A stretch of DNA of 64,000 bases, taken from assembly GCF_014196835.1 (NCBI RefSeq), contig NZ_JACIEK010000008.1, forward strand, positions 1 to 64,000, read 5' to 3'. Made by a program: the position numbers and the translations under genes. Positions 15,664-24,191 of the stretch are shown in pieces (position 1 is the stretch's first letter; each line of letters starts with the position of its first letter). Source of the DNA: Aureimonas pseudogalii. GTDB lineage: Bacteria > Pseudomonadota > Alphaproteobacteria > Rhizobiales > Rhizobiaceae. The notes beneath the pieces were generated by a model. It was not told the origin of the DNA, did no database searches, and worked only from the letters and a program-made list of their open reading frames with translations.

Positions 15664-17709
15664 TCATATTTTCGCCGCAGGCGGAACGCCGCTCCCGGCC
15701 CCGTCGGCAGCGGCCTGTGCCACGCGCTCCTTATCGAGGCTCCCCCAGTACCAGACGTAGTGCTCCAGCTCGGCTTCCTCGCGGTCGTCGCCCTCGTGGG
15801 GCGGATAGACGCTCTCGTGCGGGAACTCGCCCTCGTTCTCGCGAAGAAGGATCGACGACGTCGCCGCCAGCTTCCTGATCCGGAGGTCCCGCGTTTGGGG
15901 CAGCAGGGCGGACGCGGGAGGTCTCGGCTCGCGCGGCGTGCCGTCGGCGTTCGTCGACCGCACGGGTTCGAGCCGGAACCGGGTACCCTGCAAACTGATC
16001 GCGCGGCCCGGGTCGTGATGGATGCCCGTCAGCGCGGTCGCGACCGCACAGCCAAGGTGCAGCGCCACGACGGGCGGAAACGCGTTGCCGATCTGGCGGT
16101 AGACGGGATGCCTATCGCCGCGGAACTTCCAGTCGGCCGGAAACCCTTGCAGCGCAGCGATCAGCCCGTTCGCCGGAAGGATGGGTCCGTCGTGTCCGGG
16201 CGCCGGGGGAAGCTCGCCCCATCGGGTGGTGATGAGCGTCATCGCCCTCCACTTCTCCGCCGTCTTTCGCTGGCCGAAATCCATGCTCTCCTTCTTCGTG
16301 CTGCCACCGAGAATCGTCGGGGCAACGCAGTCGAACGCGTCCGTAACCTCGTCCGAGGGGACGTATCCGCCCGAACGTAGCCACCAGTCGATCGCACCGA
16401 TCACCGGATAGGGTTCGTCCTTGTAGTGGGCTACGGCCTCGGGCCACCTGAAGCGTGACATGGCGTCGGCCTCCAGGAAACCGACGAGGATCGTGCGGAC
16501 GCGTGTCTGGGGAATGCCGAACCAGGCGCAACGCACCTTCCGCCACTCGCAGGCATAGCCCAGCTTGCCGAGCCTGCCGAGGATGCGGTGGCGGTACATG
16601 TCGTAATCGGGGCCGAAGAGGCCCTCGACGTTCTCCAGCATGACGGCGCGCGGCTTCATGCGCTCGATCAGCCGCAACGCCTCGGGGAAGCAATCGCGGT
16701 CGTCGTCCTCGCCGTTCCGTTTCGACGACGCCTTCGAGAAGCTCTGGCAGGGCACGCCCCCTGCGAAGAGGTCGATCGGGCCGACATCGCCCGGGTCGTA
16801 GCCGACGAGGTTGGCCTCGATGACGTGATCGGCGCCGAAGTTCGCGCGCAGCGTCTCGCAGGCGTCGGGATCCATTTCCAACATCCCGACATGCTGGAAC
16901 CCAGCCTTTGACAGGCCGCAAGCCTGGCCGCCGCCACCCGCGCAGACCTCGAAGCTCGTGAGGCCGTGCTTGAACGGCGTGCTGATCGAGGTGAGGGCGC
17001 GGCGCCGCTGGTTTGCCGTCCGGGTGTCGGGAGCGGCTTCCGGCGCGGGCGCCGTGGCCTTGGGTTCCTCGACATTGCCGAAGTTCGCGAACCTCTCGAC
17101 CAGTCCGTGCGCCGACTCCTCGAGCTGACCGGACTTGCGCGCTTTCGCAAAATCCTCCAGGGCCCGGGAGAGAACGCGGATTCCATCTTCGCTCGACGGG
17201 TCTCCTATCCACGTCATTGCGACGAGTTGGAGTGAAAGCGGGCGTGCGCCCTTGGCGAGGTCGAGTAGGGCGGGAGAGTGGGTTTCCAGAGCGGAATTGA
17301 TTTCCGCGACCAGGCGACCGAGGCGACCGGCGACGTCGGACGCATGCGAGTTGGCCGCCTTTCGGAAAGCGGGCAATCCCGACGTTGCCGACTTTCTGGT
17401 CTCGCCCGACGAGACCACGATCTTCATTTCGTCGGCGTTGATGCGCCTCCCGGACCGGAGCGAATGCAATGCGGCCTCCCGACCTTCGGGTTTTGCGGAG
17501 GCGAGGATCACCGCGGCCGAAGGTGTCAGCTTCTGTTTGACCAGAAACTTCCGATGCCCCGATAGGTGGCGTGCCACCTTCCGATAGCCAAGGACGGTCC
17601 GCGGCTCGATCTTGCACTCGTGCCGGACCCAAGCGCCGAAACTGCCCTTCAGCAACCCCGCCGCTTCTTCAACGTGCTGGGCGGACCGCTCGATCGAGCG
17701 AGGCCGCAT
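15664..17709 (-). CDS. DNA (cytosine-5) methyltransferase with long N-terminal domain
   Basis: 681 residues from ATG 17709; there is no strong ribosome binding site, so the start is tentative. Catalytic motifs appear in order: I (FEVCAGGGGQACGL, about 251), IV (GGVPCQSFS, catalytic Cys about 320), VI (MLENVEG, about 355), VIII (QTRVRTILVGF) and X (QIGNAFPPVVALHLG, about 538). The first 240 residues are a helical region beginning HVEEAAGLLKGSFGAWV, perhaps a DUF3102-like DNA-binding part. No restriction endonuclease gene adjoins it in the usual arrangement. Possible roles are self-protection for the neighbouring nuclease cluster or a solitary epigenetic function (inference). It is convergent with the GHKL-nuclease gene. 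Confidence 0.92.
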   Translation of the reverse strand: MRPRSIERSAQHVEEAAGLLKGSFGAWVRHECKIEPRTVLGYRKVARHLSGHRKFLVKQKLTPSAAVILASAKPEGREAALHSLRSGRRINADEMKIVVSSGETRKSATSGLPAFRKAANSHASDVAGRLGRLVAEINSALETHSPALLDLAKGARPLSLQLVAMTWIGDPSSEDGIRVLSRALEDFAKARKSGQLEESAHGLVERFANFGNVEEPKATAPAPEAAPDTRTANQRRRALTSISTPFKHGLTSFEVCAGGGGQACGLSKAGFQHVGMLEMDPDACETLRANFGADHVIEANLVGYDPGDVGPIDLFAGGVPCQSFSKASSKRNGEDDDRDCFPEALRLIERMKPRAVMLENVEGLFGPDYDMYRHRILGRLGKLGYACEWRKVRCAWFGIPQTRVRTILVGFLEADAMSRFRWPEAVAHYKDEPYPVIGAIDWWLRSGGYVPSDEVTDAFDCVAPTILGGSTKKESMDFGQRKTAEKWRAMTLITTRWGELPPAPGHDGPILPANGLIAALQGFPADWKFRGDRHPVYRQIGNAFPPVVALHLGCAVATALTGIHHDPGRAISLQGTRFRLEPVRSTNADGTPREPRPPASALLPQTRDLRIRKLAATSSILLRENEGEFPHESVYPPHEGDDREEAELEHYVWYWGSLDKERVAQAAADGAGSGVPPAAKI

Positions 17710-17873
17710 CGTGGCTATGCGTAACGGACCATCGGCGACTGTCGGGTCACAGCCTCGATCATCCACGTCTTCGCGTCCGACACCTTCCGATCGACAGTTC
17801 GTGCGATGCGGGCGCGGGCGTTAACTTGATCTTGGATGGCCCCTGGCTCATATTTCGATCAGGAGAACCGAAG

Positions 17874-18107
17874 ATGGACGTTCGATTCACGCATAAGACG
17901 ATATTGGATGGTCGCTACCACGTCATCACCTCCCCTGACGTAAAAGGGCTGTTCATCGCCGCTCCCAGTAGGACCGTCGCGTGCAGCGAAGCGGACGCTG
18001 TGCTGCGGATAATCCAAGACGATCGAAGAAAGAAGCTAGAACAGCGTCGGGCCGCCGAGGAAGAGCTTCAGACCGCTGAGTCCGCCAGGACATTCGGTCA
18101 ACGCTGA
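17874..18107 (+). CDS. Small HicB-like / DUF1902-like candidate antitoxin
   Basis: 77 residues from ATG 17874 with AGGAG eight bases upstream. The N-terminal 45 residues (VRFTHKTILDGRYHVITSPDVKGLFIAA) resemble the partial RNase-H fold of HicB-like proteins. A charged helical tail rich in Arg, Lys and Glu follows. The next gene's ATG comes directly after this gene's TGA. Composition is less GC-rich than the flanking genes, suggesting separate acquisition. Antitoxin function is inferred from fold hints and from pairing with the HicA-like neighbour. Confidence 0.5.
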   Translation: MDVRFTHKTILDGRYHVITSPDVKGLFIAAPSRTVACSEADAVLRIIQDDRRKKLEQRRAAEEELQTAESARTFGQR

Positions 18108-18332
18108 ATGATTTACTGCTTCAAGTTTGAGGATGTTGAAGGGTATCTGAATTCCCTTGGCTGGAGCAGAGTGGGTAGGTCTGACTTGCACGTGGTCTAT
18201 GAGCGTAATAGCGAGTACATCACGTTCCCAGCCCCGAATGTGTTCGCAAAGATTCCGGAAAATCTGGTGAACGAAGCGCTTGACGAACTGGGGATACCCG
18301 TTCCCAAGTTCGAGTGGTCTTGGTGCGATTGA
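18108..18332 (+). CDS. Small HicA-like candidate toxin
   Basis: 74 residues, starting on the base after the preceding stop (TGA then ATG), which implies translational coupling. VEGYLNSLGWSRVGR, then DLHVVYERN with a central His, then the Pro-rich turn TFPAPN and a closing helix PENLVNEALDELGIP, follow the order of the HicA dsRBD-like mRNA interferase fold, where a His is catalytic. Order here is antitoxin first, unlike most hicAB pairs. Match is by pattern only; it could instead be an unrelated small accessory protein. Confidence 0.5.
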   Translation: MIYCFKFEDVEGYLNSLGWSRVGRSDLHVVYERNSEYITFPAPNVFAKIPENLVNEALDELGIPVPKFEWSWCD

Positions 18333-18514
18333 GCTACTACGCAACTGCGCGCAGCCGATCTGCGTACGGCGTCGCCCACTAGGCCACGTAGACTCGGACC
18401 AAGAGGGGAGAGCGGAACTGCTTTGGTTTCCATTCTCCTCTGCGAGCTTGGGTTCCCGTCGCATTCTGGATGCCGTCGATTGCTTGGACAGCGCGCTGAC
18501 GACCTGGAGGATGA

Positions 18515-19648
18515 ATGGCGAAAACCAACGTCGGGCCGAAGAAGCATGCCGCCCTCTGGGCATTCTCGGCCGGCCGATGCCAGTACAGGGGCTGCAACAG
18601 GGAACTCGTCGGCGACCTGATCTCGGGCAACGAGGACGGCACGTTCGGCTTTGTTGCACATGTCGTCGCGGACTCGGCGCAGGGACCGCGCGGCGACCCA
18701 GTGCGATCACCGGAGCTCGCGAAGTCCCTCGAAAACCTGATGCTCCTCTGCGCCACCCACCACAAGCTGATCGACGTCGAGGAGGTTGAGGAGCACTCAG
18801 AAGCGGTTCTCCTCGAAATGAAGCGCGAGCATGAGGAGCGCATCGCTATCGTCGCCGACATGGACCCCGACCGGGCCTCGCACGTCGTCCGCTTCGCCGC
18901 GGACATCGGCGGGAGCGAGTCCCTCGTGTCGACCAAGGCGATCCTCTCCGCGATGCCGCCCGATCACCATCCGGCGTCGCGGCAGACCATCGACCTCTCG
19001 CTTGTGTCGTGCGCGTACAAAGACGACGAGGAGGACTACTGGCACTTCCAGGCTGAGAACCTGCGCAGGCACTTCGACGCGAAGGTCAGGGGGCGCGTCG
19101 AGGTGCAGGAGATCCGCAACCTGAACGTCTTCGCGTTGGCGCCGCAGCCCCTCCTGATGGAACTCGGCCGCCTGATCGGCGACATCGTGCCCGCGGTGGT
19201 CCACCAGCGCCACCGCGAGCCCGCGACTTGGCGGTGGCAGCCCGGGCAGCCCGCGATCCGCTTCGTGGAGACCGTGCCTGGGGACGCGGCAGGGCGTTCG
19301 GCGGTCGCCCTCAGGCTGGCCCTCAGCGCGACCGTTACCGACGATCGCATCACAGCCGTCCTCGGGGACGACGTAGCCATCTGGTCCCTGACGGCCGAGG
19401 ATCCGCACAACGACATCATGCGCCGCCCACAGGACCTGTCGGAGTTCAAGCGGCGCGTCCGCACCCTCCTCGACCGGATCAAGGCCGTCCATGGGGAGGG
19501 CGCCGAGGTCAACATCTTCCCGGCGCTGCCGAACTCGGCGGCGGTCGAGTTCGGCAGGGCCCGGATGCCGAAGGCCGACCTGCCGATGCGGGTCTGGGAC
19601 CAGAACAGGACGCGAGGTGGGTTCATCCCGACGTTGAGAATCGGGTAA
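18515..19648 (+). CDS. cap5: CBASS effector Cap5: HNH endonuclease fused to SAVED domain
   Basis: 377 residues; ATG 18515 with GGAGG four bases upstream. The N-terminal HNH nuclease (about 8-95) has the Cys pair of [15 protein letters not shown], and [14 protein letters not shown] giving the Asn and His residues. The C-terminal part (about 150-370) is a SAVED domain, with [20 protein letters not shown] and [19 protein letters not shown] domains bind the cyclic oligonucleotide made by a CD-NTase; binding drives Cap5 to degrade DNA and kill the infected cell. The gene points toward, not along, the CD-NTase-Cap2 operon at 20953-23950, with two unknown genes between. Confidence 0.9.
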   Translation: MAKTNVGPKKHAALWAFSAGRCQYRGCNRELVGDLISGNEDGTFGFVAHVVADSAQGPRGDPVRSPELAKSLENLMLLCATHHKLIDVEEVEEHSEAVLLEMKREHEERIAIVADMDPDRASHVVRFAADIGGSESLVSTKAILSAMPPDHHPASRQTIDLSLVSCAYKDDEEDYWHFQAENLRRHFDAKVRGRVEVQEIRNLNVFALAPQPLLMELGRLIGDIVPAVVHQRHREPATWRWQPGQPAIRFVETVPGDAAGRSAVALRLALSATVTDDRITAVLGDDVAIWSLTAEDPHNDIMRRPQDLSEFKRRVRTLLDRIKAVHGEGAEVNIFPALPNSAAVEFGRARMPKADLPMRVWDQNRTRGGFIPTLRIG

Positions 19649-19729
19649 TGCAACTGAAGGGAACAGCTTGCTAGGGTAATCCGAAAGCTGCATTCGAAGC
19701 TGCGAGAAGCCTAGGAACGGAGCTTGTGC

Positions 19730-20479
19730 ATGCGGTTGGCGTACTTCCCAGGAACTCGCAGGAAGGTCACGGTAGCCGAATACGTTTCTGAGACCGGAGC
19801 CAAGACCGCGCGGACTGGCGACGACTACATCGCTCCCGACGCCCAATGCCCGGCGTGTCTTGGAAACATGTACGCGGTGCGAGGTGCTCCGCAACGCATA
19901 CAGTTCTTCCGGCATAGGGTCGGGTTGAATTGTCCAGCGTCAAGGCCAGCAGGCGAACCATATCTCCGGATGACGCCAGTTGAACCGGATGTTGTGGGAG
20001 GCATCGAGTTGAGGAGGGCGTTCATCGAGAATTGGCGACTTCACTACTCCGCGATCAGGACATTGGCACCTTGCCTGTCTCCCGAGGAGTTTTTGACGAT
20101 CGTTGGGTCGGCGGACGAGCTTAGGGTCTGGGAGCATCGAGCGTTGACAGAGAGCTGGTTACCCCAGACGCTCGTACTGCTCATAGATTTTCCGCCGTGG
20201 ACTGGCTTGCGCCGTAATGGAGTTCCAGAACGCGATCTGTGGTTGCGGTTCTGGTACCAGGGGCAGCATGAAACGTTCTCGGCACTGTGGATCGACATGC
20301 AGCATGGGGCGACACTCTGTCGGGCGTCATTCGAGCCGCCCCGACGCGAAACCGACAGGCCTCGATACGAGAACCTTCGCAAGCAGAGCGAACTTCAGCC
20401 GGATCGAAACTTTCTCAATGCGCCCGCAAAGTACATCCCCGCATTCATTGTCCGGACCGTCGAGCACGGTCTGACATGA
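19730..20479 (+). CDS. Unrecognised protein with N-terminal Cys/His cluster, inside CBASS locus
   Basis: 249 residues from ATG 19730 (GGAG seven bases upstream). Residues about 35-65 hold CPAC, then FFRHR, then LNCP, a likely zinc-binding knuckle reminiscent of the start of CoiA-like proteins. The rest is a Trp-rich alpha/beta region with no known domain that I can name. It follows cap5 by about 80 bases on the same strand and overlaps the next gene tail to tail by 35 bases. Base composition is less GC-rich than cap5. A CBASS accessory role is suggested only by position. Confidence 0.7.
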   Translation: MRLAYFPGTRRKVTVAEYVSETGAKTARTGDDYIAPDAQCPACLGNMYAVRGAPQRIQFFRHRVGLNCPASRPAGEPYLRMTPVEPDVVGGIELRRAFIENWRLHYSAIRTLAPCLSPEEFLTIVGSADELRVWEHRALTESWLPQTLVLLIDFPPWTGLRRNGVPERDLWLRFWYQGQHETFSALWIDMQHGATLCRASFEPPRRETDRPRYENLRKQSELQPDRNFLNAPAKYIPAFIVRTVEHGLT

Positions 20480-20828
20480 CTGCGCCAAGAGAAGTGAGTT
20501 CTTCGACCAAAGCTTTAGCTGAGCTTAAATCTTCAAGGTGCAAGACGGACGAACGATGAGCCACTGATGCTAGGCATCGAAGGTTCTCCATCGTTTCCCA
20601 TTCGGCCTCGGCAACCGCCACGTATGCGTCGATCCCGCAAGGTGAACAGCGCGGCCCGTCGTCGCCCCATTCCTTTAAGTCGGCCGCCTCCTGCGCATCG
20701 ACCTTGACCGCGTAGTCGACATGCGACTCAAGCTCTTGGTTGGTAGCAGGCAGCGCGAGCCAGTTGAAGCGACCACTTTCTAAGCCTCCGGGCCAAGATC
20801 GCCCGCAGGTGAGAAGCACGTATGGCAT
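20445..20828 (-). CDS. Unrecognised 127-residue protein downstream of cap2
   Basis: Start at ATG 20828 is supported by GAGGGAG eight bases upstream. The sequence begins MPYVLLTCGRSWPGG and has a CSPC motif near residue 60; the rest is mainly helical and acidic. No domain is recognised; it lacks the metal-binding motif of a JAMM/JAB protease, so it is not Cap3. It lies 124 bases downstream of cap2 on the same strand and overlaps the convergent neighbour by 35 bases. It may be the third gene of the CBASS operon or an unrelated passenger. Confidence 0.6.
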   Translation of the reverse strand: MPYVLLTCGRSWPGGLESGRFNWLALPATNQELESHVDYAVKVDAQEAADLKEWGDDGPRCSPCGIDAYVAVAEAEWETMENLRCLASVAHRSSVLHLEDLSSAKALVEELTSLGAVMSDRARRSGQ

Positions 20829-20952
20829 TCTTGTTCTCCCTCGACCGAAAGCTACATGATGCCGATGCAAGGAAGTACGCTAGTTCGGCGCATGTGCGCC
20901 GTTGGCGCCGCAAAGTGTCCGGCGAGCGAGTTTGAGGCAGTTACCGAAAGGG

Positions 20953-22761
20953 CTATAGGGCTGCGGCGCGGGGTGAGATCGGCTCGGTAGTATCATCGAC
21001 GTGTTTCGGCCAACCGAACTCGAACGTGCCGCGAACTCCGGATCCATTCCCGACAACGACTTGCCAGTTCTGCGTCCGCGCGCCACCCGCGGCGGCCAGT
21101 CTGTTTTCCGACGATACCGCAACGCGGTGGTCAGAGACGAGCGGGGGCGCGAGCAGCGCGTCAAGGGCCCGTTCCGCGACCAGTGTCACGATCGGGGCGA
21201 GTTCGATGGGACCGTACGGCTCGTAGGCCGTGCCGCAGGCTGGCTCCCGCCTGGACGTCGGGCCGCCCGGCCATTCCGACACCCGCAGGAGCGGAAGCCC
21301 CGTCTCGTCCAGTCCGGCACGGAACGGCGCGCCCCCCGGGGCGATGCAGACGGCATGTCCCGCGACCGCATGCGCCTCGGTCCATCCGTAGACGACGGGC
21401 GGAGCGGCGGTGCCGACGGCTTGATGCCACTCGTCAAGCATCGCCTCCGCCGGCCAGTCGCCCATCGCCGAAACGATGAGGTCGCACCCGAGCAACAGGT
21501 CCTCCTGCTGCCGCAGAATGTCGCCCGCCCTGGCGACCTCGTAGGACACATCGAGGTGGGGCAGGTCGCGTCCGAGCTTCACCGCAAGGGCCATGGATTT
21601 CGGCAGATCGACCTCGCCCATGCCGAGCGGGTGTCGCCCGACGTTCGCCGCCTTGAGCACGTCCATGTCGACGAGCGTCAGGCGCCCGACGCCTGCCTGG
21701 GCCAGGAGGACCGCGACGGGTGCGCCAACGGAGCCGCAGCCGAGGACGACGACATGCGAGTCCCGCAGCCGTCGCAAGCGCGGATCGCCGTCCCGTCCGT
21801 GGATCCAGGAGGGATCCGCGCGCTGCGCTCGAATCCTGCGGGCGGAGGTGGCGCCGAAATACCGCCCGACGGCAAGCGCCCGCGGGACGCGGTCGGGTCG
21901 GAAGCCCGCGGTCAGCGGATCGCGGCCCCGTTCGACGTCGGGCCGCCGCACCACCACCAGCGTGATGGCGGTTCCCGCGGTCGACGGCATCGCGATCGCC
22001 ACGGGAAGCGCGTCCGGAAGGGCCGAAAGCGTTTCGCGCAGCAGCTTGTCGCAGCCCGCCTGCTCGGCCAGCGCCAGCACGTCCGCCGCCGTCTCCGGCA
22101 TCTCCGCGGGCACGAGCGGACGGTCCAGCCGCAGGAGGAACGCAGGGCCGGTCTCCCCGTCGCGGCGCGACGGCTTGCCGTAAAGGTTGCGCCGCCAGCG
22201 CTCGATCGTCCCGTCGTCCTCGGCCAGGAGGAGGTGCCTGCCTTTCCAAGCCCGCACCCATCGCGAGCCCAGCTCCGGATCGAGCAGGCTCAGCACGCGG
22301 ACGCCTCCCAATGTCCTGGTTGCCGACCAGTAGGAGAGGATGTCCTCGCGATGGACCTCGTCGCCGGCGGGCGTGCCGACCAGGTGGCCGACGCCGAGCG
22401 CAAGCGCGAGGACGTTCGCGACCATGCCGACCGGATCGTCCGGCGAGAACGTGGTGGTGCCGGAGGCCAGGCATAGGTAGCCGTCACGCTCGACGTTCGG
22501 CCAGGCTCCGAACTTCGGCTCGTCGACCAAGCGGATCCGCGGGGGATCGAACGGGAAGCCCGCGCCCACGAGGACGTCCACCAGCCTGACCGCGTCCGCC
22601 AGCTCGACCGGAAGCCGCCAACCGGCGACCGGCTTCGTCCGAAGCGACGACAGCTCGTCTGGGCGCAGGCGACGGACATCCGCGGAGTTCGCCCGCAACC
22701 ACGCGTCGACCGCCCCCTCCGCGGAACTCCTGCGTTCCGCCAGGACGGCGCCGTCAGGCAT
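20953..22761 (-). CDS. cap2: CBASS Cap2: fused E2-E1 ubiquitin-like conjugation enzyme
   Basis: 602 residues; ATG 22761 overlaps the end of the CD-NTase gene by 8 bases. The N-terminal E2-like domain carries the likely catalytic Cys in GYLCLASG near residue 96. The middle and C-terminal E1/ThiF domain has VVVLGCGSVGAPVA near 337, TLVDMDVLKAANVGRH near 360 and a candidate E1 Cys in REPACGTAY near 508. In type II CBASS, Cap2 joins the CD-NTase C-terminus to cellular targets, raising second-messenger output. No cap3 deconjugase is found here, so reversal of conjugation would need another protein or be absent. Confidence 0.9.
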   Translation of the reverse strand: MPDGAVLAERRSSAEGAVDAWLRANSADVRRLRPDELSSLRTKPVAGWRLPVELADAVRLVDVLVGAGFPFDPPRIRLVDEPKFGAWPNVERDGYLCLASGTTTFSPDDPVGMVANVLALALGVGHLVGTPAGDEVHREDILSYWSATRTLGGVRVLSLLDPELGSRWVRAWKGRHLLLAEDDGTIERWRRNLYGKPSRRDGETGPAFLLRLDRPLVPAEMPETAADVLALAEQAGCDKLLRETLSALPDALPVAIAMPSTAGTAITLVVVRRPDVERGRDPLTAGFRPDRVPRALAVGRYFGATSARRIRAQRADPSWIHGRDGDPRLRRLRDSHVVVLGCGSVGAPVAVLLAQAGVGRLTLVDMDVLKAANVGRHPLGMGEVDLPKSMALAVKLGRDLPHLDVSYEVARAGDILRQQEDLLLGCDLIVSAMGDWPAEAMLDEWHQAVGTAAPPVVYGWTEAHAVAGHAVCIAPGGAPFRAGLDETGLPLLRVSEWPGGPTSRREPACGTAYEPYGPIELAPIVTLVAERALDALLAPPLVSDHRVAVSSENRLAAAGGARTQNWQVVVGNGSGVRGTFEFGWPKHVDDTTEPISPRAAAL

Positions 22762-23950
22762 TCCGGCCCCCGCCGGCGGCGCGGACCGAGCCGCTACTGG
22801 CGGCCGCCGCCGAACCGATCGCCGTTCCCGACAGGAAGGCCGGGGCGCCGATGCCCACGGCTCGGGCCCTGGCCCGCTCCGCGAGGCCGACGCCGACCCG
22901 ATCCTGGACCGCCTTGGCCATGTCCTGCTTTGCCGTCATGACGGCTGCGTTGTAGAAGTCGGCGCGGGCCTGTCTGAGCCACTCGTGGAAGGCCGCCTTG
23001 CGCTCCGGATGCTTCCCCCACTTGTCGGCGAAGTTCTCCAGAGGGTCGGTCGGGTTTTTGATGTAGTCGACGCCGTTCACCGTCTCGATGAACTGGTCCA
23101 TGCGCGAGAGGATGGAGACGAGCGCCTTGCCGATGGTCAGTTCGCCGCCGTAGGCATGCGCGGCAAGCGTCGTGATGATCACGGAGATCGGGCGCTCGTC
23201 CGGACGCTTGGCGAACATCCGGTCGCGGTGCCGTTTGAGGATCATGACCGCCGACTGGAGCGGCGTCCTGATCCTGAACGTGGGCATGTTCTCGACCTCG
23301 GCGCGGATGCCGTCCTTCCGCCGCTTGGCCTCGACGGCCACGACCTTGGCGCGGAACCATTCCGAGTAGGCTTTCGGGTTGGACCTGGGCCAGTCGCGCG
23401 TCAGGATGCGGTAGCCCACGTCCTCGCGGTCCGTGATCGCGACCGCCGTCTTGGCCACGGCCGCGTCGAGCATGTGGCGCTGGAGCAAGGCGCGCTGGTC
23501 CGCCTCGTTCGGGACGGCGGGCACGATGTCCATGTGGAACTGTGCGCCGTCCGCGTATTCCAGGACCCAGCAGCGGCGCCCCTCTCGGACGGGCTTCGCC
23601 ATCCCGTGCGCCTTCGCGTACAGCTCGATCTCGTACCCGACGAGCCACTTGAGCTGAGCCTGGGTGATGGATCCCTTGTCGAGCAGGCGGAGTACGCAGA
23701 CCGAATCGACGTCGTAATCCTCGGCCTCCGTCCACGGCCGAATGGCGGTGCCGAGGCGGAACGACCCTTGGACGTATATCTGGGGGTCGTAATGGTGGAT
23801 GGTCGACTCGGGCCGGCCGAACCAGTCGCCCAGCGAATGGAAACGGGAGTCCGCCTGCTCGTAACGTGAGGGGGGGATCTCGAGCTCTTCGGCCATGGCC
23901 TCGAGGAAGCGCTCGGCCTCGGGCGTGATGAAGCCGGTGACTGCGTTCAT
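22754..23950 (-). CDS. CBASS cyclic-oligonucleotide synthase (CD-NTase)
   Basis: 398 residues from ATG 23950, with AGGAG seven bases upstream. YVQGSFRLGTAIRP near residue 60 is the GS-motif of the polymerase-beta fold, DYDVD near 75 supplies two catalytic Asp residues and FHMDIVPAV near 136 the third. The protein is thus a cGAS/DncV-like nucleotidyltransferase that makes a cyclic di- or trinucleotide on phage infection to activate the SAVED effector at 18515. The C-terminus is flexible, Gly/Ala/Ser-rich and ends GGGRNA, suitable for Cap2 conjugation. Product and clade cannot be told from sequence by eye. Confidence 0.92.
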   Translation of the reverse strand: MNAVTGFITPEAERFLEAMAEELEIPPSRYEQADSRFHSLGDWFGRPESTIHHYDPQIYVQGSFRLGTAIRPWTEAEDYDVDSVCVLRLLDKGSITQAQLKWLVGYEIELYAKAHGMAKPVREGRRCWVLEYADGAQFHMDIVPAVPNEADQRALLQRHMLDAAVAKTAVAITDREDVGYRILTRDWPRSNPKAYSEWFRAKVVAVEAKRRKDGIRAEVENMPTFRIRTPLQSAVMILKRHRDRMFAKRPDERPISVIITTLAAHAYGGELTIGKALVSILSRMDQFIETVNGVDYIKNPTDPLENFADKWGKHPERKAAFHEWLRQARADFYNAAVMTAKQDMAKAVQDRVGVGLAERARARAVGIGAPAFLSGTAIGSAAAASSGSVRAAGGGRNA

Positions 23951-24026
23951 GTCGATCTCCTGGTCTGCTGTTGGGTCCGGCGCACCGCCCCGTCCCATCT
24001 GATCCCTCTATGTTCCCCCTCCTTCA

Positions 24027-24050
24027 CCTGCGCGGCACAGGCCGCGCAGG
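24027..24050. terminator. Perfect 10-bp hairpin between CBASS and nrdJ
   Basis: CCTGCGCGGC, loop ACAG, GCCGCGCAGG is a perfect stem of 10 pairs. It lies 140 bases beyond the nrdJ stop and upstream of the divergent CD-NTase start. A T-rich stretch follows on the plus side only (TTATTCC), so it may be a weak or bidirectional terminator, or mark the right junction of the island. Confidence 0.45.
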
Positions 24051-24191
24051 TTATTCCATTCATTCCGCTGCTGTTTCAGCGGCATCTAGCGTAGGTCTAG
24101 TTTCCTATCCAGCGCGAATTGGCCGCGGCCGGTTTACAACTTTGGCGCCCAATTCATAACTTTGGGCATCCCGACAGGTGGCGTCGAGGCG

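Noticed and set aside
15664-17709. DISARM or BREX system around the methyltransferase
   Set aside because: The DUF1998, PLD-helicase, PglZ and BrxC components are absent; only a C5 methyltransferase and an unrelated helicase type are present.
20445-20828. Cap3 deconjugase
   Set aside because: The JAMM metal motif (E...HxH...D) is missing.
1-24191. CRISPR array in the defence island
   Set aside because: No set of regularly spaced short repeats was seen on either strand.
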